64,000 nt of DNA from Aporhodopirellula aestuarii (GCF_023701485.1 NZ_JAMQBK010000021.1:1-64000), one strand, 5' to 3'; shown: positions 17,150 to 26,321, counted from the stretch's first letter. The notes: generated from the letters alone by a model not told the origin. A program made the numbers and translations.

Positions 17150-19357
17150 ATGCGTATCGTCCATCAATTGCTGATTGCAACGATTTTGCCGACGATTTTG
17201 ATTTGGTTGGTGGGAATCTACGCGACCAGTGTCAGCGAAACCAACTTGCGCCGCGCCATCGAAGCCAACTCGGTCACCCGAGCTCAAGAGGTCATGGACG
17301 AGGTCGATTGGATCATTCAAACCCGCGCCACGACATGGCAGGCGTATTTGCAAACCGACTTGGTACGCGACGCGTTGCGGCAATCCAATCAAGAGATGGT
17401 GCAGATAGATGATCCGGCGAGTTTGATTGAGCAACGTGATCAGCAGTGGCGGTCCACGCCGGCCAACGAAACGATCCCGTTGATGCAGCAGGTCATGAGC
17501 AATGATCTGGCCCGCGATTTCAATGTTTGGCTGCGGCAATTGGAAAAATCAGCAGGGCATGCTGTTTTCGGCGAGGTGTTCATCACCAACCGCTTTGGTG
17601 CGAACGTTGCCCAAACCAACCGTACCTCGGACTACCGCCAAGACGACGAATCATGGTGGCAACAGGCGTTGGAGAACGGATTGCATATTGAAGACGTCAG
17701 TTTCGACGACAGCGCGGGCATCTATTCGATCGACATCTGTCTGAAGGCGGTCGACGAGGACGGAGAATTCCTGGGCGTGATGAAGGCCGTGTTGAATATT
17801 CAGGAACTGATTGACATTGTCGACAAGTACAAGCGAAACAGCCAAACCGACGGCTTTCTGTTGCTCTTCGATCGAGATCACAACGTGATTCGCGAAGCGG
17901 GGGAAGAATCAACAGGACTCCGAGACGGCAGTGAGTACTTTCGAGACGTTGACTTTGATAAAAACGAGAACGCGTTTGTTGCCAATCTCACCAATGTTCG
18001 AGATGGTGAAGAGTTGTTAGGCGCGTTCGCGGTGTCACGTGGACACGGTGACTTTGCGGGGATGGGGTGGATCGTTCTAGAAGCGAGAAAAACATCGGTG
18101 GTTTTCGCGCCGATCAATCGACTGCGCAACCAGATTATCTTGCTGGCGATTGTCGCGACACTGCTCGTCATCGCGGCTGGATGGCTGATTGCCCGTTCGG
18201 TAACCCGCCCCATCGATGTCTTACTCCGAGGCGCTCTTCGTATCGGTCAAGGAGAACTCGAATACCGAATTCCTGCTGCCGGTCAGAGTGAAGTCGCCAA
18301 GCTAAGCGACGGATTTAACCAGATGGCGTCAAACTTGCAATCGATGGTCGACGATCTGAAGACCAAAGAGGAAAAGCTGACTGAGCAAAACGAGCGATTG
18401 GAATCACAACGTTTGACGCTCGCGTCGCAAGAAGAAATGTTGAAGGCACAACACGAGCGGAATACGCTTTTTGAAGCGATCGCGGATACAGTCGGGCGTC
18501 TCAACTCAACCAGTGATGACATCCGATCGACGACTTCCAAACAGGCTCGCGGATCGCATGACCAAGCCGCTGCCGTTTCTCAAGTCGCAAGTACGATGAA
18601 CGAGATAACCAGCATCGCTCATGACACCGCAGGACGAGCCAATGGAATGGTCGAAGAAGCTCAGCATGTCGAAGCGACCGCGGAAACAGGTCGCGAAGCC
18701 ATGGGGAAATCGATCGAAGCGTTGGAGTCGGTCAGACGGCAAGTTGAAGAAACCGCCACTCATGTGATCTCGCTTGCCGAACGGGCACAGGCGATCGGCG
18801 AAATCACCTCGACGGTTGACGACATTGCCGAACAAACCAACGTCCTGGCACTCAACGCCGCTGTGGAAGCCGCACGAACTGGCGAACACGGAAAAGGATT
18901 TGCTGTCGTGGCGGCCGAGATCAAACGCCTGGCTCAACAATCGATGCAGTCGACACGCGAGGTGCGTGGCATTCTATCGGAGATTGTTCATGCCATCCGA
19001 AAAGCCGTGGAATCGTCTGAGCAAGAAACGGTGGTCGTGAACGAAGCCAGACAGATCGCTCACCAAACCAGCGATCTGGTTCAAACGTTGTTGGAGACGA
19101 TCTCGGCGTCCGCATTAACCGCAAAGCAGATCGCTTCGGCAGCAACAAGGCAGGCAACCGGTACGGTCGAACTCGATAAAACCATGCAGGACATGGAACG
19201 GATGACGTCCGACCATGCAACGGCGCTGCAAGAAATCGAACAATCGGCAATGAACTTGACCGAATTGAGTACGGAACTTGCGGAGCTTACGTCCGAATCC
19301 GCCAACGGGAAAGCTTCAACAAACGACGGCGTTTCGCGTTCGCAGGGGTGGGACTAA
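17150..19357 (+). CDS. Methyl-accepting chemotaxis protein
   Basis: 735 residues from ATG at 17150, where the first transmembrane helix ([20 protein letters not shown]) follows at once. A periplasmic dCache-like sensor domain fills about 35-315, with WWQQALENG and [10 protein letters not shown] typical of that fold. A second transmembrane helix ([20 protein letters not shown]) is followed by a HAMP domain with a [12 protein letters not shown] opening, a coiled coil, and the signalling domain with the hairpin tip [20 protein letters not shown]. It should pass ligand binding to CheA/CheW; no che genes are in the window. The ligand is unknown. Confidence 0.9.
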   Translation: MRIVHQLLIATILPTILIWLVGIYATSVSETNLRRAIEANSVTRAQEVMDEVDWIIQTRATTWQAYLQTDLVRDALRQSNQEMVQIDDPASLIEQRDQQWRSTPANETIPLMQQVMSNDLARDFNVWLRQLEKSAGHAVFGEVFITNRFGANVAQTNRTSDYRQDDESWWQQALENGLHIEDVSFDDSAGIYSIDICLKAVDEDGEFLGVMKAVLNIQELIDIVDKYKRNSQTDGFLLLFDRDHNVIREAGEESTGLRDGSEYFRDVDFDKNENAFVANLTNVRDGEELLGAFAVSRGHGDFAGMGWIVLEARKTSVVFAPINRLRNQIILLAIVATLLVIAAGWLIARSVTRPIDVLLRGALRIGQGELEYRIPAAGQSEVAKLSDGFNQMASNLQSMVDDLKTKEEKLTEQNERLESQRLTLASQEEMLKAQHERNTLFEAIADTVGRLNSTSDDIRSTTSKQARGSHDQAAAVSQVASTMNEITSIAHDTAGRANGMVEEAQHVEATAETGREAMGKSIEALESVRRQVEETATHVISLAERAQAIGEITSTVDDIAEQTNVLALNAAVEAARTGEHGKGFAVVAAEIKRLAQQSMQSTREVRGILSEIVHAIRKAVESSEQETVVVNEARQIAHQTSDLVQTLLETISASALTAKQIASAATRQATGTVELDKTMQDMERMTSDHATALQEIEQSAMNLTELSTELAELTSESANGKASTNDGVSRSQGWD

Positions 19358-19409
19358 GGAACTATTTAGCTGCACAGCGACGTTTTTTGGGCAGACGTAT
19401 TGGAGTCTT

Positions 19410-19582
19410 CACTTTTTACGTAGCTGAGGCTCTCGGGATGTCGATTGAATTGCCGCGGGATTTTTAATTTAGCGGAACGGCGCGAACTGTCCGGTAACCT
19501 GGGACCCGACGACTTGCGCAGTTCCGCTAGAAAGTGCACTAAAACTTTCGACGTCCCGAGCGGCCGGGCTACGTGAAATGTG
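19410..19582. repeat. Palindromic element PE, copy 4 (inverted, longest)
   Basis: The best-preserved copy and in the opposite orientation to copies 1-3. The core is at about 19471-19529 (AGCGGAACGGCGCGAACTGT and GACTTGCGCAGTTCCGCT). The arms TCTCGGGATGTCGATT (left) and CGACGTCCCGAG (right) pair. Pairing continues outward through TACGTAGCTGAGGC / GGCCGGGCTACGT to CACTTTTT / AAATGTG, so almost 173 bp form one imperfect palindrome. The remainder of the gap up to 19813 has no recognisable gene. Confidence 0.85.
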
Positions 19583-19813
19583 ACGCTGTTCCCGTTAGAA
19601 CGCCTTCTGAAGTGCTCTTCCTTCGCTCGACCTTTCTTGAGGGAGGATGGCTTCGATTGCAAGATTCAGTTTAAAGACAGTGAAACAATGAGGTGGGTAA
19701 CCCCGTCAGGGCCAACCCCGTTTGTCAGCTCCAGGTCGAGCATGAACCGGAGGCGTTTTTACATTTCAGCTGCCTCCACTATTTTCACATGAGCGAGATC
19801 GTAGTCGCAGTCG

Positions 19814-20197
19814 TTAATTGCCGCCCCGCTGAAATCCAAGCAGACCGAGTGGTGACAAAATCGCGGCGATTGTGATGCCGAACGCCGCCCCGTAAAGTCC
19901 GCCTTTCCACATCCAGTCGATGCTTCCAGGCGGCAGTAACTCAGCCGTTGCGATGGCACCATAACACGCCACCGCCGCTCCTAACCCGCTGGCAAAGATC
20001 GAGACGGGCCAGTCGGATTTCCATCGCAACCACGATGCAACCAGTACGCCGACGAACATGCCGATCGCGATACCGGGAACTCCTTTTACCAACGACCAGG
20101 AAACCAGCCCGAGCAGTAGTGTCGTGCTCAAACCACAAATGGTCGCGAGAACCGGGCCAAGTGGAACTTGCCAATATGGATTCGTTGATTGGGTCAT
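19814..20197 (-). CDS. Small hypothetical membrane protein, four helices
   Basis: 127 residues from an ATG at 20197 (MTQSTNPYWQVPLGPVLATI); the frame is open to 20275 but that part lacks hydrophobic sense. Four membrane-spanning stretches are visible: LATICGLSTTLLLGLVSWSL, GIAIGMFVGVLVASWL, FASGLGAAVACYGAIATAEL, and GLYGAAFGITIAAILSPLGL. No family is recognised. It is on the same strand as, and about 240 bases downstream of, the phospholipid operon, so it could be the operon's distal gene, but the gap is large. Confidence 0.6.
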   Translation of the reverse strand: MTQSTNPYWQVPLGPVLATICGLSTTLLLGLVSWSLVKGVPGIAIGMFVGVLVASWLRWKSDWPVSIFASGLGAAVACYGAIATAELLPPGSIDWMWKGGLYGAAFGITIAAILSPLGLLGFQRGGN

Positions 20198-20436
20198 ATG
20201 GCTATAGTGCCCAACACTGGCGGAATACTTCGAACATTTTTTTTCAACTATGCGAAAACTCATCGACACGTCCACCGTTGGGATATCACTCGACGAATCG
20301 ATAGCCGTTTGACGCTAACGACGGTTCCTACATTCGACCAGGAATATCGTTGTACTGCTAATGATTTGTCATAGACAAGTCGGATGGCGCGGCGTTGGCG
20401 GTGTGCTTCCTCGCCTTAGACGGTACGGTGGGCTGC

Positions 20437-20985
20437 CTAACGCGGTAGATGAAAGATCGATTTTAAGTCGCTGACCGGACTTTCAAGCCAGTGAGTTAGC
20501 AGACCGCTTTCCGCGTTGGCGAGCATGACCGATGCCATTGCCACGCGCAGCGGCCATGCCGGACCGCCGACCAAAAGCGATGCCGCGGCGATCGCGACGA
20601 GCAACCATGCCGTCTTGGCCGATCGCGTGTGATAGCTGGGCAGTTTGCCGAACTTGGCGACCGCATAACACCCAGCGACGATGTAACTGAAAATCGCGAG
20701 CACGATCCAGATGACTTCATCGGCAAGTAGCTCGCCGCGCAAGAACACCAACGACAACGCGAGACAACCATACATGATAGCGTCGGAAAAACTGTCCAGT
20801 CGTGGTCCGATCTCGGTTCGCTGATCGAGCCATCTGGCCAGTTTGCCGTCGACAAAATCCGAAAGCGTCAACAACAGAAACAGAATCAATGTCTCTCGAC
20901 CGTACCCGTTCCAAGCCAGCACGACGAGCAGTGGCGACAGCATGCCACGGGCGATGCAAATCATGTTGGGTATCGTCCACTTCAT
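20437..20985 (-). CDS. CDP-alcohol phosphatidyltransferase
   Basis: 182 residues, integral membrane, with the complete family signature D-x2-D-G-x2-A-R-x8-G-x3-D-x3-D read as SDFVDGKLARWL then EIGPRLDSFSD (about 42-68). About five further hydrophobic stretches follow. It should transfer a phosphatidyl group from CDP-diacylglycerol to an alcohol (glycerol phosphate, inositol phosphate or similar); the alcohol cannot be decided. Its ATG overlaps the stop of the CdsA gene by four bases, so the two enzymes of consecutive steps are translated together. Confidence 0.85.
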   Translation of the reverse strand: MKWTIPNMICIARGMLSPLLVVLAWNGYGRETLILFLLLTLSDFVDGKLARWLDQRTEIGPRLDSFSDAIMYGCLALSLVFLRGELLADEVIWIVLAIFSYIVAGCYAVAKFGKLPSYHTRSAKTAWLLVAIAAASLLVGGPAWPLRVAMASVMLANAESGLLTHWLESPVSDLKSIFHLPR

Positions 20986-21962
20986 CTCGTCAGCTCCAGT
21001 ATCAACAAAGTCACAGGGGCGGAAAATGTCAACGAATCAATGCGATCGAGAATGCCACCCTGGCCGGGCAATAATGCACCGCTGTCCTTGACGCCCGCCG
21101 CCCTTTTGATGGCAGACATGTTCAGATCGCCGAGAGTTCCCGCCAGAGCAATGGCGAAACCGATCGAGACGGAAGTCGTCATATTAAACGACGTCAACCA
21201 TGGTCCGAGAAATGCGGCTGTGGCAACCGTTCCGACGACACCGCCGACAAAGCCTTCGACCGTCTTGTTGGGGGAGATCACGGGAGCCAGTTTGGTTTTG
21301 CCAATCACTCGCCCAACCCAAGCAGCGAGTATGTCATTCCACTCGGTCAATCCGATAACCATTAAAAACAGACCGGTAAATGTTGCGTCAACCGGGTCGC
21401 TAAGCAGCAAACTGCACGCGGGCAAGCTACATGTCAATAACACACCATAGACCACTTGGCTGGCCCGGTGCGTGAAATTTGCCAGTTCGGTTTTTTCAGC
21501 AAACAGCACGCACGAGAACAGCACGACGGCGAGAGGTATCGAGGCCAACCAAAGTCCTCCCAAACCTATCGCGAGTCCCGCGTATGAGGCGGTAATGGCG
21601 AGGTAGCCGACGGTTTGCAGCAATCCGAAGCCACAGGCAGCACCAGTGCTTCCTCCGGTGTAGCCTTGTGTTTCATCAGATCCTCGACGAAGCCCGTTTT
21701 CCTTCAAAGACGCCAACGAAGCGTATTCTCGAAACGCCAGACTACTGACAATCGCAAATAGGACGGACGCGATGACACGACCTCCCATCGCTGCCAATAA
21801 CACCCAAGCTGCAACGATCCACCACGACAGCAGGCTGGCGATCCGCTTTCGCGAGACCGGCGAGGTACGGTCTTGAAGTGTGCTGAGGCGAACGATGGTT
21901 CCGGCGATCAGCAATCCGATCACCGAGTACGCGACTCCGGCGGTAGGCGAAGTCGGACTCAT
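20982..21962 (-). CDS. cdsA: Phosphatidate cytidylyltransferase
   Basis: 326 residues with about eight membrane segments. The C-terminal CdsA signature is nearly intact (SAIKRAAGVKDSGALLPGQG then GILDRIDSL); the usual His of 'PGHGG' is Gln here. SPNKTVEGFVGG, an upstream conserved loop, is also present. It makes CDP-diacylglycerol from phosphatidic acid and CTP in the inner membrane. It overlaps by four bases with genes on both sides (VTT upstream, CDP-alcohol transferase downstream), so it is in a strict operon. The Q for H change may be a lineage variant and does not by itself argue for loss of activity. Confidence 0.85.
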   Translation of the reverse strand: MSPTSPTAGVAYSVIGLLIAGTIVRLSTLQDRTSPVSRKRIASLLSWWIVAAWVLLAAMGGRVIASVLFAIVSSLAFREYASLASLKENGLRRGSDETQGYTGGSTGAACGFGLLQTVGYLAITASYAGLAIGLGGLWLASIPLAVVLFSCVLFAEKTELANFTHRASQVVYGVLLTCSLPACSLLLSDPVDATFTGLFLMVIGLTEWNDILAAWVGRVIGKTKLAPVISPNKTVEGFVGGVVGTVATAAFLGPWLTSFNMTTSVSIGFAIALAGTLGDLNMSAIKRAAGVKDSGALLPGQGGILDRIDSLTFSAPVTLLILELTR

Positions 21963-22660
21963 GAGACGCCGCCCTGTTCGCAGTTCTCCTTAGCCGAGTT
22001 ATCACCAATTAACCGTTTGACCACCAAGGGAATCGCGATGGCTAAGGTGCTGCCGAGAAGCAGTTGCCAACTAACGATGTCCCATAGTTTAATTTCATCG
22101 AACCGTTCGAGGCTGGGCAATCGAGAGCCGGCGAGCACGAAAACCATGTTGCTGGGCAACATTCCGAGCAACGTCGTCCAAGCAAACGTGGAGACTCGTA
22201 CTCGCGTCGCACCGGCCGAATAGTTGATCCCGGTGTAGGGTGCGTGCACCAACCTCAACGTCATCAGGCAAGTCGCTTCGCCGCCGCGTCGCAAGGCCCT
22301 GTCAATATTCTCGACGATTCTTGGTGCCCGACGAACGGCCCAGTCTCGAAAGAATCGCCGCACCGTTAACATTGCGAGAACGGCCGCAGTAGCCAGTGAA
22401 AAACTCACGATGGCAAGTCCGATCCAAAATCCAAACAGCCATCCAAACACAATCGACTTGCCCGTTGTTCCAGGAATCAACGAAGTCAGTACATAGATAA
22501 TGACTCCGACGCCAACGCTGACTACCGGGTGGTCCGCAACGACGCTCCGTAGCCATCGCTCGTTTTCGGCGGCGGCGGTGAATTGCATGGACGCCCCGGC
22601 GAAGTACCACACGGCGACGACGATCAACACGCCAATCAAGAGGGCTATCCACCGTTTCAT
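21959..22660 (-). CDS. VTT-domain (TVP38/TMEM64/DedA-like) membrane protein
   Basis: 233 residues with about five membrane segments. The VTT-type core is visible: LTSLIPGTTGKSIVFGWLFG, then a basic loop ending in RALRRGGEATCLMTLRLVHA, and the re-entrant GINYSAGATRVRVSTFAW with LGMLPSNMVFVLAGS. VTT/DedA proteins are linked to lipid scrambling or transport of lipid carriers and to membrane homeostasis. It overlaps CdsA by four bases on one side and the zinc-finger gene by four on the other. Its place between lipid enzymes suggests it moves a lipid or intermediate across the membrane; that is inference. Confidence 0.82.
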   Translation of the reverse strand: MKRWIALLIGVLIVVAVWYFAGASMQFTAAAENERWLRSVVADHPVVSVGVGVIIYVLTSLIPGTTGKSIVFGWLFGFWIGLAIVSFSLATAAVLAMLTVRRFFRDWAVRRAPRIVENIDRALRRGGEATCLMTLRLVHAPYTGINYSAGATRVRVSTFAWTTLLGMLPSNMVFVLAGSRLPSLERFDEIKLWDIVSWQLLLGSTLAIAIPLVVKRLIGDNSAKENCEQGGVS

Positions 22661-23022
22661 GCCGCCAACAACCTTCCACTCTCAAGCGTTTCTTGACACC
22701 TGATGCAACGGGCGGCGTGGGGGATCGCACGTAATCGGTTCACGGGAATTGGCTTGCCGCAATCGAGGCAGTCCCCAAAGTGGCCGTCGTGTAATCGCTG
22801 CAACGCATCCTCAATCTCGGCCAATTCGCGACTTTCGGATTCGGCTAATTTGCCAACCAATTCGCTGGCGTGAGCTTCGATTCCGCGATCGCCGAAGTCT
22901 CCGACGGATTGATCGTGAAGACTTTGTAGTTCGTCCATTTCGACGCGGAGCGATCCGCGGGTCTGCTCACCTCGGCGTTCGAGTTGGCTTGTTAGGGATT
23001 GAATAAATTGCACTCTTGTCAT
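22657..23022 (-). CDS. DksA/TraR-type C4 zinc-finger protein
   Basis: 121 residues from ATG at 23022, where GAGGTG lies 5 bases upstream; the frame is open to 23151 but that extension would overlap the DAG-kinase gene. The N-terminal two-thirds form a helical coiled-coil-like hairpin (ESESRELAEIEDALQRLHDG). The zinc site is CLDCGKPIPVNRLRAIPHAA followed by RCIRC, that is C-x2-C-x17-C-x2-C. DksA relatives bind RNA polymerase through the secondary channel. Its position inside a phospholipid operon is odd; it may adjust transcription of the operon or of stringent-response targets. Confidence 0.82.
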   Translation of the reverse strand: MTRVQFIQSLTSQLERRGEQTRGSLRVEMDELQSLHDQSVGDFGDRGIEAHASELVGKLAESESRELAEIEDALQRLHDGHFGDCLDCGKPIPVNRLRAIPHAARCIRCQETLESGRLLAA

Positions 23023-23137
23023 CGTATCACCTCGTGAATTTGTGGTGCGATAGAACTGAGCAACCGCTGCGCCAAACCACAACGTCGCGGTAAGACTTGA
23101 TCCCCCGCCTCGCCAACGTAATTCTTGACGTGTTTTG

Positions 23138-24070
23138 TCACGTGACAGCATGACGCTTTCGAGACTTCCAGACGCCGGTCGCCTGAGGATGACAGGTCAC
23201 GTTGACAGCGGCGGGGCGAATGGCGAATTCGGCATGTTCGCTTTGCTGCGACTCACCATCGAGGCTATAGGGTAGACGTGGTGTCGCGGTCACATGCACC
23301 GATCGTGTTTTGAATGTTACGATGCGTCTCGGTTCGCTGTTTCGATTAAGCGTGAAATCCACTCCCGCTGCCAACAACTCGCCGACAGGCATGACTGGAA
23401 TCACGGTCACATTCAACAATCCATCGTTCACGATCGCGTCCGGCGATACGGGAAACCCACCGCCGACGTATCGGCCAGACGTGATCGCCAATCCGAACAC
23501 ATCAAAATTTCCGCCTCGGCCGTCGTCTAGGTTCAATTCGATGGAGTACTGAGGTAGCGACGTCAGGTGCGTGAATGCGGCGACCCAATACGCCATCGCT
23601 CCCCAACGCCGTTTGTCTGCCTCGGTCACATCGCCCGAAACCAAACCACCAAATCCAGCGGTGGCCGCGTTGACGATCAGCCGCGATGTTCCATTGAGGA
23701 CGTCAATCAAATCAACGGGTACGGCATCGGCACTGGTTGCGTACCGGTAGGCTTCGGCCAACGACAAACCATGCAGACCGATCGAGCGAGCAAAATCGTT
23801 TCCGGTTCCCCCCGGAATTAACCCCAACTCGAACCTCCCGAGCAGATCCTCCCGTTCGAGTTGAGCGATAACGCTCGACAGGGTCCCGTCGCCGCCATAG
23901 ATGCACAGGCGAGGTGTATCGAGCGATGAAAGTCGCATGAGCCAGCGACCTTCTGAATCCAGTTTGATCAACTGGTCACCGCTCGCTCTCGCAAGTCGTT
24001 CCAGATCGGTACGCTGCATCCCCCACCCAGAGGCGTTCGGATTTGCGAGAATGGCGACAGGGGCGTTCAT
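23138..24070 (-). CDS. Diacylglycerol-kinase-type lipid kinase (YegS/DAGK family)
   Basis: 310 residues from ATG at 24070 (MNAPVAILANPNASG); the frame is open to 24121. The kinase fold shows NPNASG, the nucleotide loop YGGDGTLSSVI near 73, and the LGLIPGGTGNDFARSIGL block, which define the DAGK catalytic family. It should phosphorylate diacylglycerol or another lipid with ATP. It lies 115 bases upstream of the DksA-like gene on the same strand, heading the cluster with CdsA and the phosphatidyltransferase. Together they could take DAG to phosphatidic acid, then CDP-DAG, then a phospholipid. Confidence 0.82.
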   Translation of the reverse strand: MNAPVAILANPNASGWGMQRTDLERLARASGDQLIKLDSEGRWLMRLSSLDTPRLCIYGGDGTLSSVIAQLEREDLLGRFELGLIPGGTGNDFARSIGLHGLSLAEAYRYATSADAVPVDLIDVLNGTSRLIVNAATAGFGGLVSGDVTEADKRRWGAMAYWVAAFTHLTSLPQYSIELNLDDGRGGNFDVFGLAITSGRYVGGGFPVSPDAIVNDGLLNVTVIPVMPVGELLAAGVDFTLNRNSEPRRIVTFKTRSVHVTATPRLPYSLDGESQQSEHAEFAIRPAAVNVTCHPQATGVWKSRKRHAVT

Positions 24071-24188
24071 GGTATGAGGCTTGCAGTTGATTCGTATTGG
24101 GCGGCAGGCTGAAGTCGACACAATTCAATTTGTTTCGCCGACATCTGCACTCCGCCGTTGAATGACCTATAAGAGCAAACGGTGTTCC

Positions 24189-25109
24189 ATGAAAATTCTC
24201 CACGTATCCGACCTGCATTTCGGACCGCCCTTCCTGCCCCAAGTTGGTGATGCGGTTGTTGAGTCGGCGCAAGCCATTGAACCGGACGTGGTCGTCGTCA
24301 GCGGCGATCTGACACAGCGGGCGAAGCCGGAACAATTCGAGGCGGCAGCAGGTTTTATTGAGCGTTTACCGGACGTCCCACGGGTGATCGTTCCCGGCAA
24401 CCATGACGTGCCCCTTTACCGGATCGTCGAGCGGTTGGCTGATCCGCATCGTTACTATCAACAGTTCATTAGCAAAGAGTTGAACACGGTGCTACGAACG
24501 CCCGAGTCGATCATCGTCGGCCTCGATTCCACGGCACCGCGATCAGCCATTAGCAACGGTCGTATTCATCCATCCAAACTTGATTATTGCCGCCGCGTGT
24601 TCGATACACCGTCCACTGATCTGGCACGGATCATCGTCGCGCACCATCACTTCGCACCGGCCCCTGATTACTTGCGTGATCAGACCATGCCGCGGGCAAA
24701 GCGGGCGATTAAATTATTCGTGGAGCTGGGCGTCGAGTTAATCCTTGGCGGGCATTTACATCGAGCGTTCATTGGCAACACGCTCGATTTCTATCCGGCG
24801 GCAGGACGCGAGCACGGCATCGTAATCGTCCAGTGTGGCACGACGACCTCACGACGAGGCCGCGGACGCGAGCGAGAGAAAAATTCCTTCAACGAAATCG
24901 ACCTGACCGAAAAGTCGATCGTTGTCACGCATCACATTTTCGACGATCAAACCGGTGAGTTTGCACCACTGAGCCGCCACGAATTCGCGCGGGGCGGGCG
25001 ACGTCTCAACATCAGCCCCGTCGGTAACAGGGGCGATCAAAAGGTTGGAGCATCGGGCGAGCGTTCCTCCAACCTTTTGACGAATTCAACGACAAGTCGT
25101 TCTCACTGA
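24189..25109 (+). CDS. Calcineurin-type metallophosphoesterase
   Basis: 306 residues from ATG at 24189 (MKILHVSDLHFG), giving the metallophosphatase motifs at once: DLHF, SGDLTQ, PGNHDVPL, HHHF and GGHLH. The frame begins 9 codons earlier at 24162. These residues bind the two catalytic metals. The substrate may be a phosphodiester or lipid such as UDP-diacylglucosamine, but this cannot be read from the sequence. It is divergent from the DAG-kinase operon, 118 bases apart. Near its end (25040-25079) a 12-bp stem hairpin lies inside the coding sequence, so the last 20 residues may be a recent extension. Confidence 0.82.
   Translation: MKILHVSDLHFGPPFLPQVGDAVVESAQAIEPDVVVVSGDLTQRAKPEQFEAAAGFIERLPDVPRVIVPGNHDVPLYRIVERLADPHRYYQQFISKELNTVLRTPESIIVGLDSTAPRSAISNGRIHPSKLDYCRRVFDTPSTDLARIIVAHHHFAPAPDYLRDQTMPRAKRAIKLFVELGVELILGGHLHRAFIGNTLDFYPAAGREHGIVIVQCGTTTSRRGRGREREKNSFNEIDLTEKSIVVTHHIFDDQTGEFAPLSRHEFARGGRRLNISPVGNRGDQKVGASGERSSNLLTNSTTSRSH
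25040..25079. terminator. Perfect 12-bp stem hairpin inside the 3' coding end
   Basis: AAAAGGTTGGAG (25040-25051) is the exact reverse complement of CTCCAACCTTTT (25068-25079), with a 16-base loop. It has the A-stem-U layout of a bidirectional terminator, but it lies within the metallophosphoesterase frame, which stops at 25109. It may end the transcript together with the gene, or be inserted material. Confidence 0.5.
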
Positions 25110-25410
25110 CTCGTGAGTTTCGACGCCGTGTAAGTTTCGCCTCGATTCTTCGTCGTGATCGCGACGGCAGTCGTTCATCTCAGACGCCCGTCCGGGTTCG
25201 ACCTCGCTCCCTCTCGCCTCGCCACTCCCGGAGGCTGAGTGACTTCATTTCAAAGACACGTTCTCAGAGCGATGCGCGATTGGTACAGCCGTTGCAATTT
25301 TGTGGGAACGGACGGACAGAACTGCCAAAAAGGCAGAGTCAGTCGATCAAACCAAACAACCAACTTGAAACCACCATTCTTTTGAATCCGTTTGAAAGGA
25401 GGGTACACAC
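25110..25410. other. Leader region of the hsp20 operon
   Basis: A gene-free 301 bp upstream of the first hsp20 gene. It contains a sigma-54-like promoter (see 25280-25297), an untranslated stretch of about 105 bases, and a strong ribosome-binding site (AAGGAGGG, about 25396-25403) before ATG 25411. No other feature is evident. Confidence 0.5.
25280..25297 (+). promoter_or_regulatory. Sigma-54 (-24/-12) type promoter for hsp20 operon
   Basis: TTGGTACAGCCGTTGCAA matches the sigma-54 consensus TGGCACg-N4-TTGCa with GG at 25282-25283 and GC at 25294-25295, exactly ten bases between. The only change in the -24 box is T for C in GGCAC. It points toward the hsp20 genes and would start transcription near 25306. 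No upstream activator site was identified. Confidence 0.55.
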
Positions 25411-25839
25411 ATGTTAGCGACTCGATGGGAACCTTGGACTGAGCTCAATCGACTCAGCCGTGAGATGGATCGCCTGTTTTGCCGTGGCGGCATCGGGGGT
25501 GCGTTAAGCGTCGGTAGCTTCCCAGCACTCAACGTCTGGGGCGATGACGACAACGTGTACGCCGAAGCCGAATTGCCTGGCTTCTGCATGGACGACGTCG
25601 AAATCTACGTCACCGGAAATCAGTTGACTATCAAAGGCGAACGCAAGCCGCCTCAACGCGAAGGCGGGACGTGGCATCGCCAAGAACGTGGCTATGGCAA
25701 ATTCAGCCGCATGGTCGAATTGCCGGGCGACATCGACAGCGACAGCGTATCGGCCGAGTTCAAGGACGGCGTGCTGCATGTCACGCTTCCAAAGAGCGAA
25801 GCCGTCAAGCCGCGACGTATCGAAGTCAAGGCAAGCTGA
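25411..25839 (+). CDS. Small heat-shock protein, Hsp20 family (first of three)
   Basis: 142 residues: a short N-terminal arm (MLATRWEPWTELNRLSREMD) and an alpha-crystallin domain (about 38-135). Visible landmarks are AEAELPGFCMDDVEIYVTGN, the LTIKGERK strand, and the ending GVLHVTLPKSEAVKPRRIEV, in which the usual IPV-type tail is replaced by RRIEVKAS. It holds unfolded proteins for refolding in the cytosol. AAGGAGGG precedes the start. Its C-terminus resembles those of the other two genes (RRIEVKAN, KRIEVKAA), so the three arose by tandem duplication. Confidence 0.92.
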   Translation: MLATRWEPWTELNRLSREMDRLFCRGGIGGALSVGSFPALNVWGDDDNVYAEAELPGFCMDDVEIYVTGNQLTIKGERKPPQREGGTWHRQERGYGKFSRMVELPGDIDSDSVSAEFKDGVLHVTLPKSEAVKPRRIEVKAS

Positions 25840-25889
25840 TGCATTTCGTTTGATGTTCAGAAACAAACTACCCATTGAATTGGAGGTGA

Positions 25890-26321
25890 ATGATGAGAAC
25901 CACAATGACTGCACATAATCAACAGGAACGTACAGGTCAAAGCAACGAAAATCGACTTAGCCAATACCAACATGGAAACGGTCAACCAACTCAATCGACC
26001 TATCAACCTCGGTTTGACATTTGGGAAGGCGACGAAGAATTGATCCTGTACGGAGATCTGCCTGGCGTCAGTAGCGACGATCTGGAAATCCATTTCGAGA
26101 ACCGACAACTGACAATTCACGGCAAAGTCTCCCGCTGCCATGACGGCGAAGGCTGTCTTTACAGCGAATACGGTGTAGGCGACTTCCAACGGACGTTCAC
26201 GATCGGTGAAGCGATCAATGGTGACGCCATCTCGGCTGAACTACACGATGGCGTGCTGACGCTGCACCTTCCGAAGTCCGACCATGCGAAGCCGCGACGC
26301 ATCGAAGTGAAAGCCAACTGA
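25890..26321 (+). CDS. Small heat-shock protein, Hsp20 family (second of three)
   Basis: 143 residues. The first 40 are Gln/Asn/Ser/His-rich and probably disordered (TAHNQQERTGQSNENRLSQY). The alpha-crystallin domain follows (about 41-140): LYGDLPGVSSDDLEIHFENR, LTIHGKV, and GVLTLHLPKSDHAKPRRIEV. It is preceded by GGAGGTGA and follows the first gene by 50 bases, so both are on one transcript. Compared with the first copy, the domain has extra Cys residues (RCHDGEGC). It may form mixed oligomers with its neighbours. Confidence 0.9.
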   Translation: MMRTTMTAHNQQERTGQSNENRLSQYQHGNGQPTQSTYQPRFDIWEGDEELILYGDLPGVSSDDLEIHFENRQLTIHGKVSRCHDGEGCLYSEYGVGDFQRTFTIGEAINGDAISAELHDGVLTLHLPKSDHAKPRRIEVKAN

